A DNA stretch of 64,000 bases from Asticcacaulis benevestitus DSM 16100 = ATCC BAA-896 (GCF_000376105.1 NZ_AQWM01000002.1:186001-250000); one strand, 5' to 3'; positions 8,073-16,419 are shown, counted from the stretch's first letter. Notes: generated by a model not told the origin, from the sequence alone. Numbers and translations are program-made.

Positions 8073-9731
8073 CTAGTCTATGGAGCCAAGATCGCGGCCG
8101 TGCGTTTCCTTGAGGAACAGGAGCGATACCAGCACCGCCAGCAGACCGGTGGCGACCGGATACCACAGGCCGAAATAGATATTGCCCGAGGCCGCCACCA
8201 TGGCGAACGACAAGACCGGCTGGAGCCCGCCAAACCAGCCCGTGCCGATATTGTAGGGCAGACTCATGGCGGTGTAGCGCACACGGGTCGGGAACATCTC
8301 GACCAGCAGCGACGCCATCGGGCCATAGAGCGCCGTACAGGCCACGGCGAAGACGCACATGATGCCGAACATCGCCCACATATTGGACTTGGCGCGATCA
8401 GCCTTTTCAGGGTAGCCGGCGGCTTTCAGCGCGGCCTTGACCTCGCCGGTCGCCCTGGCTTTCAGCGCCTTGATGGCGGCCTTGTCGAGCCCGGCACCGG
8501 ATGGCATGGCGATGACCTGCGTACCGATCCGAATGCTGGCCGTATCTTTGGCCGCCGCGTCCGGACGGTTGACGTAGGGCGTGCCGATGCCGGTGACGAC
8601 GCTCTTGGCCAGATCGCACGGCGTGGTGAACTGCGCCGTATTGAAGAGATCGAACTGGAAGCTGCATTGTGCCGGATTGGCGACAATATAGACCGGATTT
8701 GTGCTCTGCGCCGCTTCGAGATCAGGATTGCCGAACTTCATCAGACCCTGATAGCCGGGGAAGAAGCTCAAGACCGCCAGAAGGATGCCGAAGATCATCA
8801 CCGGCTTGCGGCCGATCTTGTCCGACACGGTGGCGAACACGACATAGAGCGGCGCCGATACCAGCGTCATGCCCATGACCAGGGTGTTCATATCGGCCGG
8901 ATCGATCTTGACCATCGAGGTCAGGAACACCTGCGTATAGAAGAAGGTGGTGTACCACACCACGCCCTGCGCCGTCATGAAACCGAACAGGGCGATCAGC
9001 ATGCCTTTCAGGTTCTTCCAGCGCGTAAAGATTTCGCTGAGCGGCGACTTGGCCAGTTGCCCCTGCTCGTGCAGCGCCTTGAAGGCCGGGCTTTCAGCCG
9101 TTTTGGCGCGAATATAGACCGACACGACCAGCAGGCCGGCCGAGACGATGAACGGGATGCGCCAGCCCCAGTCTTCGAACGCCGCCTTGCTCATCATGGT
9201 GCGCGTCGCCAGAATGACCAGCAGGGCGGCGATCAGGCCGAAAGCGGCCGAGCTTTGAATCCAGCTCGTGAAAGCGCCGCGCTTGTTGGAAGGCGCGTGT
9301 TCGGCCACGTAAATCGCCGCGCCGCCATATTCGCCGCCAAGGGCAAAGCCCTGCACGATGCGCAAGGCCACCAGCAATATGGGCGCCACAATGCCGATCT
9401 GTTTGAAGGTCGGCAGCAGGCCGATGGCGATGGTGGCCAGTCCCATGACGAGGATGGTGTAGAGGAAGGTGCCCTTGCGGCCCTTCTTGTCGCCAATATG
9501 ACCAAAGACCAGCGCCCCCACCGGGCGCGCGATAAAGCCGACCGCGAAGGTGGCCAGTGCCGCCATGGTGGCCAGGGTGTCGGACAGGCCGGCGTAGAAA
9601 TTATGGGCGATGGTGGCCGTCAGGGTGCCGAAGATGAAGAAATCATACCACTCAAACGTGGTGCCCGCCGCCGAAGCGATCACGATTGTGCGCAGGTCGC
9701 GCGTCGCCGTCTTTGCTGTCTGATCCGACAT
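8073..9731 (-). CDS. MFS transporter, metabolite:H+ symporter (MHS) family
   Basis: About 552 aa, 12 predicted membrane segments. MHS-type signatures are 'TTFEWYDFFIFG' at the N-terminus, R-P-V-G-A-L-V-F-G-H-I-G-D with K-K-G-R-K in the 2-3 loop, and 'GEYGGAAIYVAEHAP'. A soluble insertion of about 115 residues between helices 8 and 11 (with two Cys) distinguishes a subclass of MHS proteins. Substrates of relatives include organic acids and betaines; the substrate here is unknown. ATG 9731 is chosen because GGGGAA lies about 6 bases upstream. An ATG at 9743 is also in frame. Confidence 0.88.
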   Translation of the reverse strand: MSDQTAKTATRDLRTIVIASAAGTTFEWYDFFIFGTLTATIAHNFYAGLSDTLATMAALATFAVGFIARPVGALVFGHIGDKKGRKGTFLYTILVMGLATIAIGLLPTFKQIGIVAPILLVALRIVQGFALGGEYGGAAIYVAEHAPSNKRGAFTSWIQSSAAFGLIAALLVILATRTMMSKAAFEDWGWRIPFIVSAGLLVVSVYIRAKTAESPAFKALHEQGQLAKSPLSEIFTRWKNLKGMLIALFGFMTAQGVVWYTTFFYTQVFLTSMVKIDPADMNTLVMGMTLVSAPLYVVFATVSDKIGRKPVMIFGILLAVLSFFPGYQGLMKFGNPDLEAAQSTNPVYIVANPAQCSFQFDLFNTAQFTTPCDLAKSVVTGIGTPYVNRPDAAAKDTASIRIGTQVIAMPSGAGLDKAAIKALKARATGEVKAALKAAGYPEKADRAKSNMWAMFGIMCVFAVACTALYGPMASLLVEMFPTRVRYTAMSLPYNIGTGWFGGLQPVLSFAMVAASGNIYFGLWYPVATGLLAVLVSLLFLKETHGRDLGSID

Positions 9732-9891
9732 GCGTTTCCCCATCTGCCCGTTCCGGGCCTCTTCTTATGGCATTTGAACGAAAGCTGAGCGGATGACAAG
9801 GCCCCACTCACAAGGGCCCTATAACAAGCCTTGGCGTCGGGGTGATTTTGCGGTTAAGGTAGGTTCAAGGCTCATCGTGTGGGGGTGTGTG

Positions 9892-10128
9892 ATGAAATTT
9901 TCCAGTCCGGTCCAGTCTGCCGAAGGTTTGACCTCCTATGCCAGGGTCAATCGCATCCGGCCGTGGTCGGTGGCGCTCAATATTCTCGAAGGCCTGCTGG
10001 GTCTGCTCGGGGTGGTGGTACTGATTCTCGTTATCCGCGCCGGCTCGTTTGAAAAGGCCGGCCTGATCATCGACCAGACGCTCGGCAACGTCACGAACAG
10101 CTTCGAAAAGCTGATCCCGCATCGTTAA
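9892..10128 (+). CDS. Small membrane protein of unknown function
   Basis: 78 aa from ATG 9892, preceded by a GGGGG ribosome-binding-like run. A basic N-terminus with 'NRIRPWSVALNILEG' is followed by a single hydrophobic helix 'LLGLLGVVVLILVI' at about residues 37-52 and a short C-terminal amphipathic tail. No domain recognised. It is divergent from the MHS transporter. Confidence 0.6.
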   Translation: MKFSSPVQSAEGLTSYARVNRIRPWSVALNILEGLLGLLGVVVLILVIRAGSFEKAGLIIDQTLGNVTNSFEKLIPHR

Positions 10129-10192
10129 AAACGCTTGATCTGTCTGGTTCTGTGTCTATAACCCCGGCGGGGTTTATCTAAGGGTACAGACC

Positions 10193-10813
10193 ATGCTGGA
10201 TCGACTGATCGAGAAAAACCGCATCTGGGCACACCAGAAAACCGAAATCGATCCCGAATTTTTCAAACGCCTCGTCGCCCAGCAATCACCGGAATATTTC
10301 TGGATCGGCTGCGCGGATTCGCGCGTGCCAGCCAATGAAATCGTCGATCTTGATCCAGGCGAACTGTTCGTCCACCGCAATGTCGCCAACCTCGCGCCGT
10401 CGCAGGACGCCAACTATCTCAGCGTTCTGCAATATGCCGTACAGGTGCTCAAGGTGAAGCACATTCTGGTGGTGGGCCACTATGGCTGCGGTGGTGTCCG
10501 CGCCGCCGTCGAATCCCAGGGCGACAGCCTGATCGATCACTGGCTGGCCCCGATCCGCGAAGTGGCGCACAGCCATCAGCACGAGCTCGACGCCATCGGT
10601 AATGATGTCGCGCGTCTGGATCGCCTGTGCGAACTGAACGTCATTTCCCAGGTGCGCAGCGTCGCCCTGACGCCGATCGTGGCCAAGGCGTGGCGCGAGC
10701 AGCAGCCCATTACCATACACGGCTGGGTTTATTCGATCGCCAATGGTCTGGTCACCGATCAGGGCGTAAGCGTCGGTTCGCTGGAAGATCGCCAGAGAAT
10801 TTTCGATATTTAA
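10193..10813 (+). CDS. can: Beta-class carbonic anhydrase
   Basis: 206 aa. Interconverts CO2 and bicarbonate in the cytosol. Zinc ligands are visible: Cys in 'GCADSRVPANE' (with the Asp-Arg dyad), His and Cys in 'GHYGCGGV'. 'HRNVANL' is also diagnostic. Length and motif spacing match the E. coli Can type. It stands alone between small unknown genes, with a short leader after 10128. Confidence 0.95.
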   Translation: MLDRLIEKNRIWAHQKTEIDPEFFKRLVAQQSPEYFWIGCADSRVPANEIVDLDPGELFVHRNVANLAPSQDANYLSVLQYAVQVLKVKHILVVGHYGCGGVRAAVESQGDSLIDHWLAPIREVAHSHQHELDAIGNDVARLDRLCELNVISQVRSVALTPIVAKAWREQQPITIHGWVYSIANGLVTDQGVSVGSLEDRQRIFDI

Positions 10814-10907
10814 GGTCTGTAACGCTTGTTGACAGTCTGTGCACAACTTAACAAACCTGTGCATGGTACACCGGCAATAATTTGAACTTTAAGCCAAAAT
10901 ACGAAAA

Positions 10908-10923
10908 TTAAGTCCTTATTAAC
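10908..10923. promoter_or_regulatory. Perfect CtrA-type motif TTAA-N7-TTAAC
   Basis: TTAA (10908-10911), seven bases, then TTAACC (10919-10924). This is the full site for the cell-cycle regulator CtrA. It lies 95 bases after the carbonic anhydrase gene and 143 bases before the next start, with a hairpin in between, so the regulated promoter is unclear. Confidence 0.5.
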
Positions 10924-10936
10924 CATAATCTTTATG

Positions 10937-10966
10937 AAAAAAGCGCCCATAGCGCATGGGTTTTTT
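10937..10966. terminator. Hairpin with A and T runs (likely bidirectional terminator)
   Basis: Six A, then CCCAT / ATGGG around a 5-base loop, then six T. The stem is short, but flanking runs on both sides fit a weak intrinsic terminator after the carbonic anhydrase gene. Confidence 0.5.
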
Positions 10967-11066
10967 ATTTCCTGTAAAGAGCTTGTTTATGGTTTACCGT
11001 CCACATTCGACCCATTCCTTTCTTGGTTAAGGAATCTGGTTAAATGATTTTGGACAGTGCGCATTC

Positions 11067-11975
11067 ATGGCGGCAAACCTCGGTCTCGGTTCAGCGCAAT
11101 TTGGCGGTGACTACGGCATATCCAACACCCGCGGTCGCGTGGGTGAGGAAGACGTGCGCCAGATCCTTGAGCTGGCCGCCGATTGCCGCATCCTGAACAT
11201 CGATGCCTCGCACCATGACGGCGATGTCGAACGCATTTTAGGCCGCAACTGGCCCTTCCCCTCGCCTTTCAAACCCCAGATCCGTACCCTGCGCCTTGAA
11301 AAAGGCCTCGACTGGCTGGAATCGCGCCTGCGCCGCTCGGTTGACCATATGGGCCTGGTGCGCGCCCACGCCGCGCTGGTCGATGCCGCCGAAGACCTGA
11401 CCGGGCCGGAGGGCGACGCCCTGTGGACGCGTCTGGAAAAGCTGAAGGCCGACGGCCTGATCAGCAAGATCGGCATCAGCGCCACCGCCGCCGACCAGCC
11501 GGTGCTGCTGGCCCAACGCTTCAAGCCCGACATCATGCAGGTGCCGGCCTCGATCCTCGATCAGCGCCTGGTGCGCAACGGCGCCATCAAAACCCTTGCC
11601 GAACTTGGCGTCGAGGTCCAGATTCGCTCGGTCTTCCTGCAGGGCCTGCTGTTCCTGCCGCGCGAAGCCCTGCCGGCCAACCTGATCCCCATTGGTCCGC
11701 ACCTGTCGCGCGTCCGTCGCATCATGGCCGAAAGCGGCGCCGACCCGCTGCACGCGGCCTTGAGCTTTGCGCTCAATCTCGAAGGCGTCTCCACCGTCAT
11801 GGTCGGGGTCACTTCGGCCGCCGAACTGCGCGCCATCGTGGCGGCCTCCGAACGTAAACCCCCGCGCATCAATTACGACGCCATGGCGCTCAGCGATGAT
11901 GTGGCGCTCGATCCGAAACAATGGTTCGCCGATCTGGGTGAACAGGCGACACGCCGTCTGGTGCGGGTCGCGTAA
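11067..11975 (+). CDS. Divergent aldo/keto reductase-family protein
   Basis: 302 aa, a TIM-barrel aldo/keto reductase by overall pattern: 'LGLGSAQFGGDYGISN' at the start, 'KIGISATAADQ' and 'EVQIRSVFLQGLL' in the middle, 'VMVGVTSAAELRAIVAA' near the C-terminus. The usual catalytic D-T-A-x-x-Y-G motif reads I-D-A-S-H-H-D-G, so the proton-donor Tyr is His. The Lys of the tetrad is not evident either ('QIRTLRLEKG'). It may use altered chemistry or have lost reductase activity. Substrate unknown. It stands alone after a 250-base gap. Confidence 0.75.
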   Translation: MAANLGLGSAQFGGDYGISNTRGRVGEEDVRQILELAADCRILNIDASHHDGDVERILGRNWPFPSPFKPQIRTLRLEKGLDWLESRLRRSVDHMGLVRAHAALVDAAEDLTGPEGDALWTRLEKLKADGLISKIGISATAADQPVLLAQRFKPDIMQVPASILDQRLVRNGAIKTLAELGVEVQIRSVFLQGLLFLPREALPANLIPIGPHLSRVRRIMAESGADPLHAALSFALNLEGVSTVMVGVTSAAELRAIVAASERKPPRINYDAMALSDDVALDPKQWFADLGEQATRRLVRVA

Positions 11976-12044
11976 AGACCCAGCCCTGTGTTATGGGGTG
12001 CAGGGAACTATGTCCCCTGCGCTTAACCCCCCGGAGCCCCCGCC

Positions 12045-12923
12045 ATGCCCGAACTGCCCGAAGTCGAAACCGTCCGGCGCGGGCTTGAACCGCATATGCA
12101 GGGCGCGAAACTGAGTGAGGTCCGGCTGCATAGGCCCAACCTGCGCTATCCGTTTCCGGAGCATTTCGCACAACGTCTGGACGGCGCCGAGGTGTTGCGG
12201 CTGGAACGCCGCGCCAAATATCTTTTGTTCTATCTCGATACGCAGGATGTCTGGGTGACACATCTGGGCATGACCGGCCGCTTTCAGGTGAATGACAGCC
12301 CGGAAGACCTGGCGCGTTATTATCATGCGGCCGCGCCCGACGAGAAACATCTGCATTTCCAGTGCCTCGCCACCCTGCCGGAGGGCGGCGTCAGCCGGAT
12401 CGACTATTACGACCCGCGCCGCTTCGGCTTCATGCTGCTGCTCAAGCCCGATGAACTCTACGAAAGCAAGTGGTTCAAGGGCCTTGGCGTCGAGCCCCTC
12501 TCGGACGAACTGACGCCGGCACACCTGCTGGAGATGGCGCACGGCCGCAATGTCAATCTTAAGGCGCTGCTGATGGCCCAAGGAGGGCCAAAAGGCGGCA
12601 TCGCGGGGCTCGGAAACATCTATGTCTGCGAGGCGCTGTGGCGGGCACGCCTGAGCCCTGACCACAAGGCGTCGGCTTTGAAGCCCAAAGAGGCGGCGTC
12701 GCTCATCGAAGGTATCAAGACCGTGCTGGAAGAGGCCGTGGCCTCGGGCGGCTCATCCATCAGCGATTTCGCCGCCGCTTCGGGGGAGCTGGGTTATTTC
12801 CAGCACCGCTTCTGCGTCTATGATCGTAAAGGACAGCCCTGCCCTCGTAACGATGGCGGCGTCATCGAGCGCAAGGTGCATCAGGGACGGTCGAGCTTCT
12901 TCTGCCCCGTCTGCCAGACATAG
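12045..12923 (+). CDS. mutM: Formamidopyrimidine-DNA glycosylase
   Basis: 292 aa. Bifunctional glycosylase/AP lyase that excises 8-oxoguanine and ring-opened purines. The N-terminal catalytic P-E-L-P-E-V-E follows the initiator Met. 'HLGMTGRF' and 'GLGNIYVCEALW' form the DNA-binding H2TH region. A C-terminal zinc finger has Cys in 'FCVYDRKGQPC' and C-P-V-C at the end. All expected parts are present, so it should be active. Confidence 0.96.
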   Translation: MPELPEVETVRRGLEPHMQGAKLSEVRLHRPNLRYPFPEHFAQRLDGAEVLRLERRAKYLLFYLDTQDVWVTHLGMTGRFQVNDSPEDLARYYHAAAPDEKHLHFQCLATLPEGGVSRIDYYDPRRFGFMLLLKPDELYESKWFKGLGVEPLSDELTPAHLLEMAHGRNVNLKALLMAQGGPKGGIAGLGNIYVCEALWRARLSPDHKASALKPKEAASLIEGIKTVLEEAVASGGSSISDFAAASGELGYFQHRFCVYDRKGQPCPRNDGGVIERKVHQGRSSFFCPVCQT

Positions 12924-12944
12924 CCTGTCCGGAAACAGACCGGC

Positions 12945-13484
12945 TTAGGTTTGTACGATCGGTGCCGGCGCAGGCGCTTTTTCCGCCAGCAGAGGTGTGA
13001 TCAGGCTATCGAAGGTCTGATAACTGAAGGCGTCGGCCTTGGCGTAGCGCAGGACGCCGGAACGGTCGATAACGTAATTTGTGGGAATGGCTCCGCCGAT
13101 GGCGCCATAACCGCTGCCGCTGATCCGTGTCACCAGCGGAAAGGACAGGACGCCGGCCAGCGGCTTGAGCTGGCTGTCGGAGACGGCGTCATCCACGGTC
13201 ACGGCGAAGACCTTGAGATCATCGCCGCCCTTCTTGCGAACATAGCGGTCGATCTCCGGCAGTTCCTGCTTGCACGGGCCGCACCAGACGGCCCAGTAGT
13301 TGAGCACGATGACCTTGCCGGCCAGTTCGGCCGAGGTGACCTTGCGGCGGTCGAAGGTGGTGAGGGTGAATTTCGGCGCCGGCTTACCGATAGCGGCCCT
13401 GGCTTCCGCAAGCGTCGGAAACAGGCTGGCGCCGACAGTTGTTAAGCCTGCGCCCAGCAGGACGCGGCGATCGATTGATGACAT
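12945..13484 (-). CDS. TlpA-like thioredoxin-fold protein, exported
   Basis: 179 aa from ATG 13484. An N-terminal twin-arginine-like leader (D-R-R-V-L-L-G-A-G then a hydrophobic stretch ending A-E-A-R-A) precedes an AhpC-TSA/thioredoxin domain with the redox motif W-C-G-P-C. It is likely a periplasmic disulfide reductase or cytochrome c maturation-type oxidoreductase. The frame is open 43 codons further upstream, but that part is without family character and the Tat-like leader fixes the start. It converges with mutM. Confidence 0.85.
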   Translation of the reverse strand: MSSIDRRVLLGAGLTTVGASLFPTLAEARAAIGKPAPKFTLTTFDRRKVTSAELAGKVIVLNYWAVWCGPCKQELPEIDRYVRKKGGDDLKVFAVTVDDAVSDSQLKPLAGVLSFPLVTRISGSGYGAIGGAIPTNYVIDRSGVLRYAKADAFSYQTFDSLITPLLAEKAPAPAPIVQT

Positions 13485-13575
13485 AAGACTTGGACTCCCC
13501 CCGAAACAGGTTGTAAGCGTATTCCGGAACTTAAAAAGGCGCAAGATCGCCTGTTTTAGGGCCGTCGACCACAGG

Positions 13576-13584
13576 TGTGCATAA
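13576..13584 (-). promoter_or_regulatory. DnaA-box-like TTATGCACA
   Basis: Reverse-strand match to the relaxed consensus TTATNCACA, between the thioredoxin-like gene and rpsT, 1.4 kb before dnaA. Single site; may be chance. Confidence 0.25.
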
Positions 13585-13622
13585 ATTTTATGCCTTGCAT
13601 GAGAAAAGCGCACCGGGGTGCA

Positions 13623-13651
13623 TTGACCGGGGGAAGTTCATCAGTTATACC
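13623..13651 (+). promoter_or_regulatory. Predicted rpsT promoter
   Basis: TTGACC (13623-13628), 17-base spacer, TATACC (13646-13651). Good housekeeping-type spacing, about 80 bases before the rpsT start. Transcription would begin near 13658. Confidence 0.55.
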
Positions 13652-13670
13652 CCGCCCCCTTGAAATTCAC

Positions 13671-13700
13671 GTCTTCGCAGGTTTCTGCGGCGACTTTTTT
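13671..13700 (+). terminator. Leader hairpin with T-run before rpsT (attenuator candidate)
   Basis: CGCAG-GTTT-CTGCG core stem extended by GTC/GAC, followed directly by six T. It lies between the predicted rpsT promoter and the gene. The only upstream gene is on the other strand, so an ordinary 3'-end terminator has no purpose here and an attenuator is more likely. Confidence 0.45.
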
Positions 13701-13730
13701 ACTTAACTATCTCGTCCTTTAAGGTGATGA

Positions 13731-14000
13731 ATGGCCAATAACCCCGGCGCCCGCAAAGCGATCCGTAAGATCGCTGCCCGTACCGAAGTCAACAAGGCGC
13801 GTCGTTCGCGCGTCCGTACCTTCGTGCGCAAGTTTGAAGAAGCCCTGACCGGCGGTAACGCTGATGTCGCCAAGGCCGCCTTCGTCGAGGCGCAATCCGA
13901 GCTGATGCGCGCTGTCTCCAAGGGTGTGGTTCACAAGAATACCGGTTCGCGTAAAGTGTCCCGTCTGGCCGCTCAGCTCAAGAAGCTGGCCACCGCCTAA
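13731..14000 (+). CDS. rpsT: 30S ribosomal protein S20
   Basis: 89 aa, basic, helical. The N-terminus [13 protein letters not shown] is typical of S20, with '[15 protein letters not shown]' and the C-terminal '[17 protein letters not shown]'. Binds 16S rRNA early in 30S assembly. Good Shine-Dalgarno (AAGGTGAT) upstream. Placement just before dnaA matches the order known from Caulobacter. Confidence 0.97.
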   Translation: MANNPGARKAIRKIAARTEVNKARRSRVRTFVRKFEEALTGGNADVAKAAFVEAQSELMRAVSKGVVHKNTGSRKVSRLAAQLKKLATA

Positions 14001-14168
14001 ATCTGTTATTGACGCGGGCCTTAGCGCCCGCGGCCATGACCCTGCCGGCGTTGTGCATGCAGCGTTGCGAGAAGCGGAGCCTGCAGGTGGAACACCACCG
14101 GCTCCACTTTAGAATTTCCTACAATATAAAGCTTTTCATCCCACGCACGCTTCGGCGGGCGAGGGCTG

Positions 14169-14227
14169 TTTTTTGTCGCCTTCACAGCTCTTTTTCGCGT
14201 TGCGCCGAAAAGAGCAGCGGCAAAAAA
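14169..14227. repeat. Two-tier inverted repeat
   Basis: Outer arms TTTTTTGTCGC (14169-14179) and GCGGCAAAAAA (14217-14227) pair with one G-T. Inner arms GCTCTTTTTCG (14187-14197) and CGAAAAGAGC (14206-14215) pair with one bulge. The T-run is on the 5' side, so it is not a normal terminator for either strand. Confidence 0.7.
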
Positions 14228-14233
14228 TAATTG

Positions 14234-14315
14234 CCTAATTTAGTCTTAATTTCTCGTTGCGCGCGAACAGGTTAGCGGAGTCAATAAAAATATCAGCACC
14301 TGTTGATAAATTAGG
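14234..14315. repeat. Nested inverted repeats in AT-rich patch
   Basis: Outer CCTAATTTA (14234-14242) / TAAATTAGG (14307-14315). Inner AACAGGT (14266-14272) / ACCTGTT (14298-14304). All pairings are exact. Confidence 0.6.
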
Positions 14316-14933
14316 TCATTGACCCGACGCTCCAGAGCGTTAATTTGGCCCTCTCACGCAGAACTCATCCTGATACGGAGGATTTCTGCGGCGCCCGACG
14401 AAAGGTCGGACGTATGGAGCAAAGTCAGCCGTCTCACTGGTTTTCCGGAGGGCGTCGTCCTTGCTCAAAGGCTTATGCCGCAAGGAAAAGTGACCCACTA
14501 AGGTCGATCTATCCCTGCGCAGGCCAAGTGACGGTTTAGCCGAACTTTTCGGACAAACGGGAACCTTCCTGTGGTGTCCGGGATTTGTACTTCCGCTAAC
14601 TGGAGCCGCGCTCTGCGCGACGCCGGATGCTAGGCGGTTGCCGCTAAACCGACACGTTTCCCTTCGCGTAAGGGGAGAAATTTGGAGTTGCTCGCGGCCG
14701 AAATTCGCGGCCTGCGCGCAAGCCCAGAAAGACTCAACAGGGACAACCACTCAAGGTTGAAAAAGGCTTGAGAGGTGGTATCTGGACAACGGTAAACCTT
14801 TATTGGGTGCGTCCGTTAAGGTGATCGGTCGGCGCTGATGTCGTTAAGCGGCATGGGCGCGGGGCGTGACCAGAGCAACGGTCATCGACCGTCCGGCGAG
14901 GCATGATGGGCCTCATTCGTGACGGGGGTGGCT

Positions 14934-14960
14934 ATGAGTAACGCGAGATGTGTGGGTTAA
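14934..14960 (+). CDS. Putative 8-codon leader ORF before dnaA
   Basis: ATG 14934 to TAA 14960 encodes M-S-N-A-R-C-V-G. It has a better ribosome binding site (GGGGG, about 5-6 bases upstream) than dnaA itself and ends 25 bases before the chosen dnaA start, overlapping an alternative GTG start at 14950. It could tune dnaA translation. Confidence 0.3.
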   Translation: MSNARCVG

Positions 14961-14985
14961 GGCAAATGATCGGGGCGATAAAAGA

Positions 14986-16419
14986 ATGCCAAGCATGACA
15001 AGCTGGTCACCGATTTTACCTGAAACGGTATGGTCAAAAGTAGCGACAGTCCTCCGGCGCGAGCTGGGCGAAGGTCCGTATAATTCCTATGTGGCGCCGT
15101 CGAACGTGCGCCCCGGCCCTTACGGCGATCCGGTTCTGGTAACGCCGACGGCCTATGCGCGTGACTGGATCGCCCGCAACGCCGCCCGCCGTGCGCAGGA
15201 ATTATGGACCCAGCACGATCCGGATTCGCGGGTGCTCGATATCAAGTCGCGTGTTGAATATGAAGACGCGACCCGTGGCGCCGTAGCAGCGCCTGCGGTG
15301 GCGCCGGCGACCGAAACCGCCCCTGCCCGCCCTGAGCCCGTCATGCCGATCATCGAGGTGGCCGCGCCCAACCGCATCGGCGGTTTGCAGGAACGCCTGA
15401 CCTTTGACAGTTTCGTGGCCGGTCGCGGCAATGAATTCGCCTTCCAGATGTCGCGCCAGGTGGCGAGCTGGGCCGACGGGCATTTCAATCCGGTATTTTT
15501 CCATGGCCCCTACGGCTACGGCAAGACCCACCTTCTGAACGCCATCGGCTGGGAAGCGCAGACGCGCCGCCCCGACGCGAAAATCGTCTATCTGACGGCC
15601 GAAAAGTTCACCTCCACCTTCGTCAAGGCGCTGATGGACAAGTCGACCTCGGCGTTCAAGGATGAAATCCGCGGTGCGGATCTTCTGCTGGTCGATGATG
15701 TGCATTTCATCGGCGGCAAGACCTCCAGCCAGGAAGAGCTGTTCCACACGCTCACCTCGCTGATCGAAAACAATCGTCGTGTCGTTTTCACGGCCGATCG
15801 TCCGCCCTCGCAACTGACTGAAATCGAAGCGCGCCTGCGTTCGCACCTGTCCTCCGGGCTGGTGTGTGCGCTGGATGTGGCCGATCAAAGCCTGCGCATG
15901 GGCATTATCGAGCGCAAGCTCGAACAGTTGTCGCAACGTCTGGGGGCTGCTCAGAACCCGCGTTCCGACGTTTTACATTTTCTGGCCGAGCGTGTGCCGG
16001 GGTCGATCCGTGAACTTGAAGGTGCGGTCAATACCCTGGTGGCGTCCGCTGGGCCGCGTCTTGGGAGTTTGACTTTGGAAGAAGCTATGGCTTTGTTGCA
16101 GCCGAATTTGAAGGTGGCCGTCGAGCGCCGCGTCACCGTGGATGAGATCCAGAAGCTGGTCTCTGATCACTTTGGCCTGAAGCAAGCCGATCTCCTGTCG
16201 GAGCGTCGCACCCGCGCCATCGCCCGTCCGCGCCAGGTCGCCATGTGGCTGTGCAAGCAGCACACCACGCGCTCCTATCCCGATATCGGCCGTCGTTTCG
16301 GCGGTCGTGACCACACGACCGTTCTTCATGCGGTTAAGAAGGTTGAGGAACTGCTGCAGGCCGACGATCAGATCGCCCGCGACGTCGAGGCGCTCACCCG
16401 TAAACTCCGTAACGTTTAA
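14986..16419 (+). CDS. dnaA: Chromosomal replication initiator DnaA
   Basis: About 477 aa. AAA+ ATPase that opens the origin. Domain I at residues 10-80 (with 'VWSKVATVLRRELG'), a Pro/Ala-rich linker, the AAA+ core with Walker A G-P-Y-G-Y-G-K-T-H (a Caulobacter-like variant of GxxGxGKT) and Walker B 'LLLVDDVHFI', and a C-terminal DNA-binding domain with 'ADLLSERRTRAIARPRQVAM' and 'GGRDHTTVLHA'. Start choice: ATG 14986 (M-P-S-M-T), with ATG 14995 and an upstream GTG 14950 as alternatives. Neighbours dnaN, recF and gyrB form the classical cluster. Confidence 0.97.
   Translation: MPSMTSWSPILPETVWSKVATVLRRELGEGPYNSYVAPSNVRPGPYGDPVLVTPTAYARDWIARNAARRAQELWTQHDPDSRVLDIKSRVEYEDATRGAVAAPAVAPATETAPARPEPVMPIIEVAAPNRIGGLQERLTFDSFVAGRGNEFAFQMSRQVASWADGHFNPVFFHGPYGYGKTHLLNAIGWEAQTRRPDAKIVYLTAEKFTSTFVKALMDKSTSAFKDEIRGADLLLVDDVHFIGGKTSSQEELFHTLTSLIENNRRVVFTADRPPSQLTEIEARLRSHLSSGLVCALDVADQSLRMGIIERKLEQLSQRLGAAQNPRSDVLHFLAERVPGSIRELEGAVNTLVASAGPRLGSLTLEEAMALLQPNLKVAVERRVTVDEIQKLVSDHFGLKQADLLSERRTRAIARPRQVAMWLCKQHTTRSYPDIGRRFGGRDHTTVLHAVKKVEELLQADDQIARDVEALTRKLRNV

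Larger units (their letters stand above)
14001..14985 (+). other. Non-coding, highly structured region upstream of dnaA
   Basis: About 985 bases with no credible gene on either strand. It holds a GCGGGC/GCCCGC hairpin right after rpsT (about 14013-14031), a large two-tier inverted repeat (14169-14227), nested repeats in an AT-richer patch (14234-14315), a long-range 9-bp pairing (14532-14540 with 14643-14651), a stem near 14748-14779 (CTCAAG/CTTGAG) and an 8-codon leader frame (14934-14960). No consensus TTATCCACA box was seen. It may hold the dnaA promoter and long leader, a structured RNA, or part of a replication origin; I cannot decide which. Confidence 0.6.

Noticed and set aside
10829-10857. 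TTGACA at 10829 as promoter
   Set aside because: No acceptable -10 box at normal spacing.
14340-14750. Minus-strand frame of 136 codons upstream of dnaA
   Set aside because: No motif, no ribosome binding site, and overlaps the structured region.
14340-14900. RNase P RNA, tmRNA or SRP RNA in the dnaA upstream region
   Set aside because: Searched by eye for their conserved cores (GGAAAGTCC, tag-coding sequence, SRP loop) without a match.
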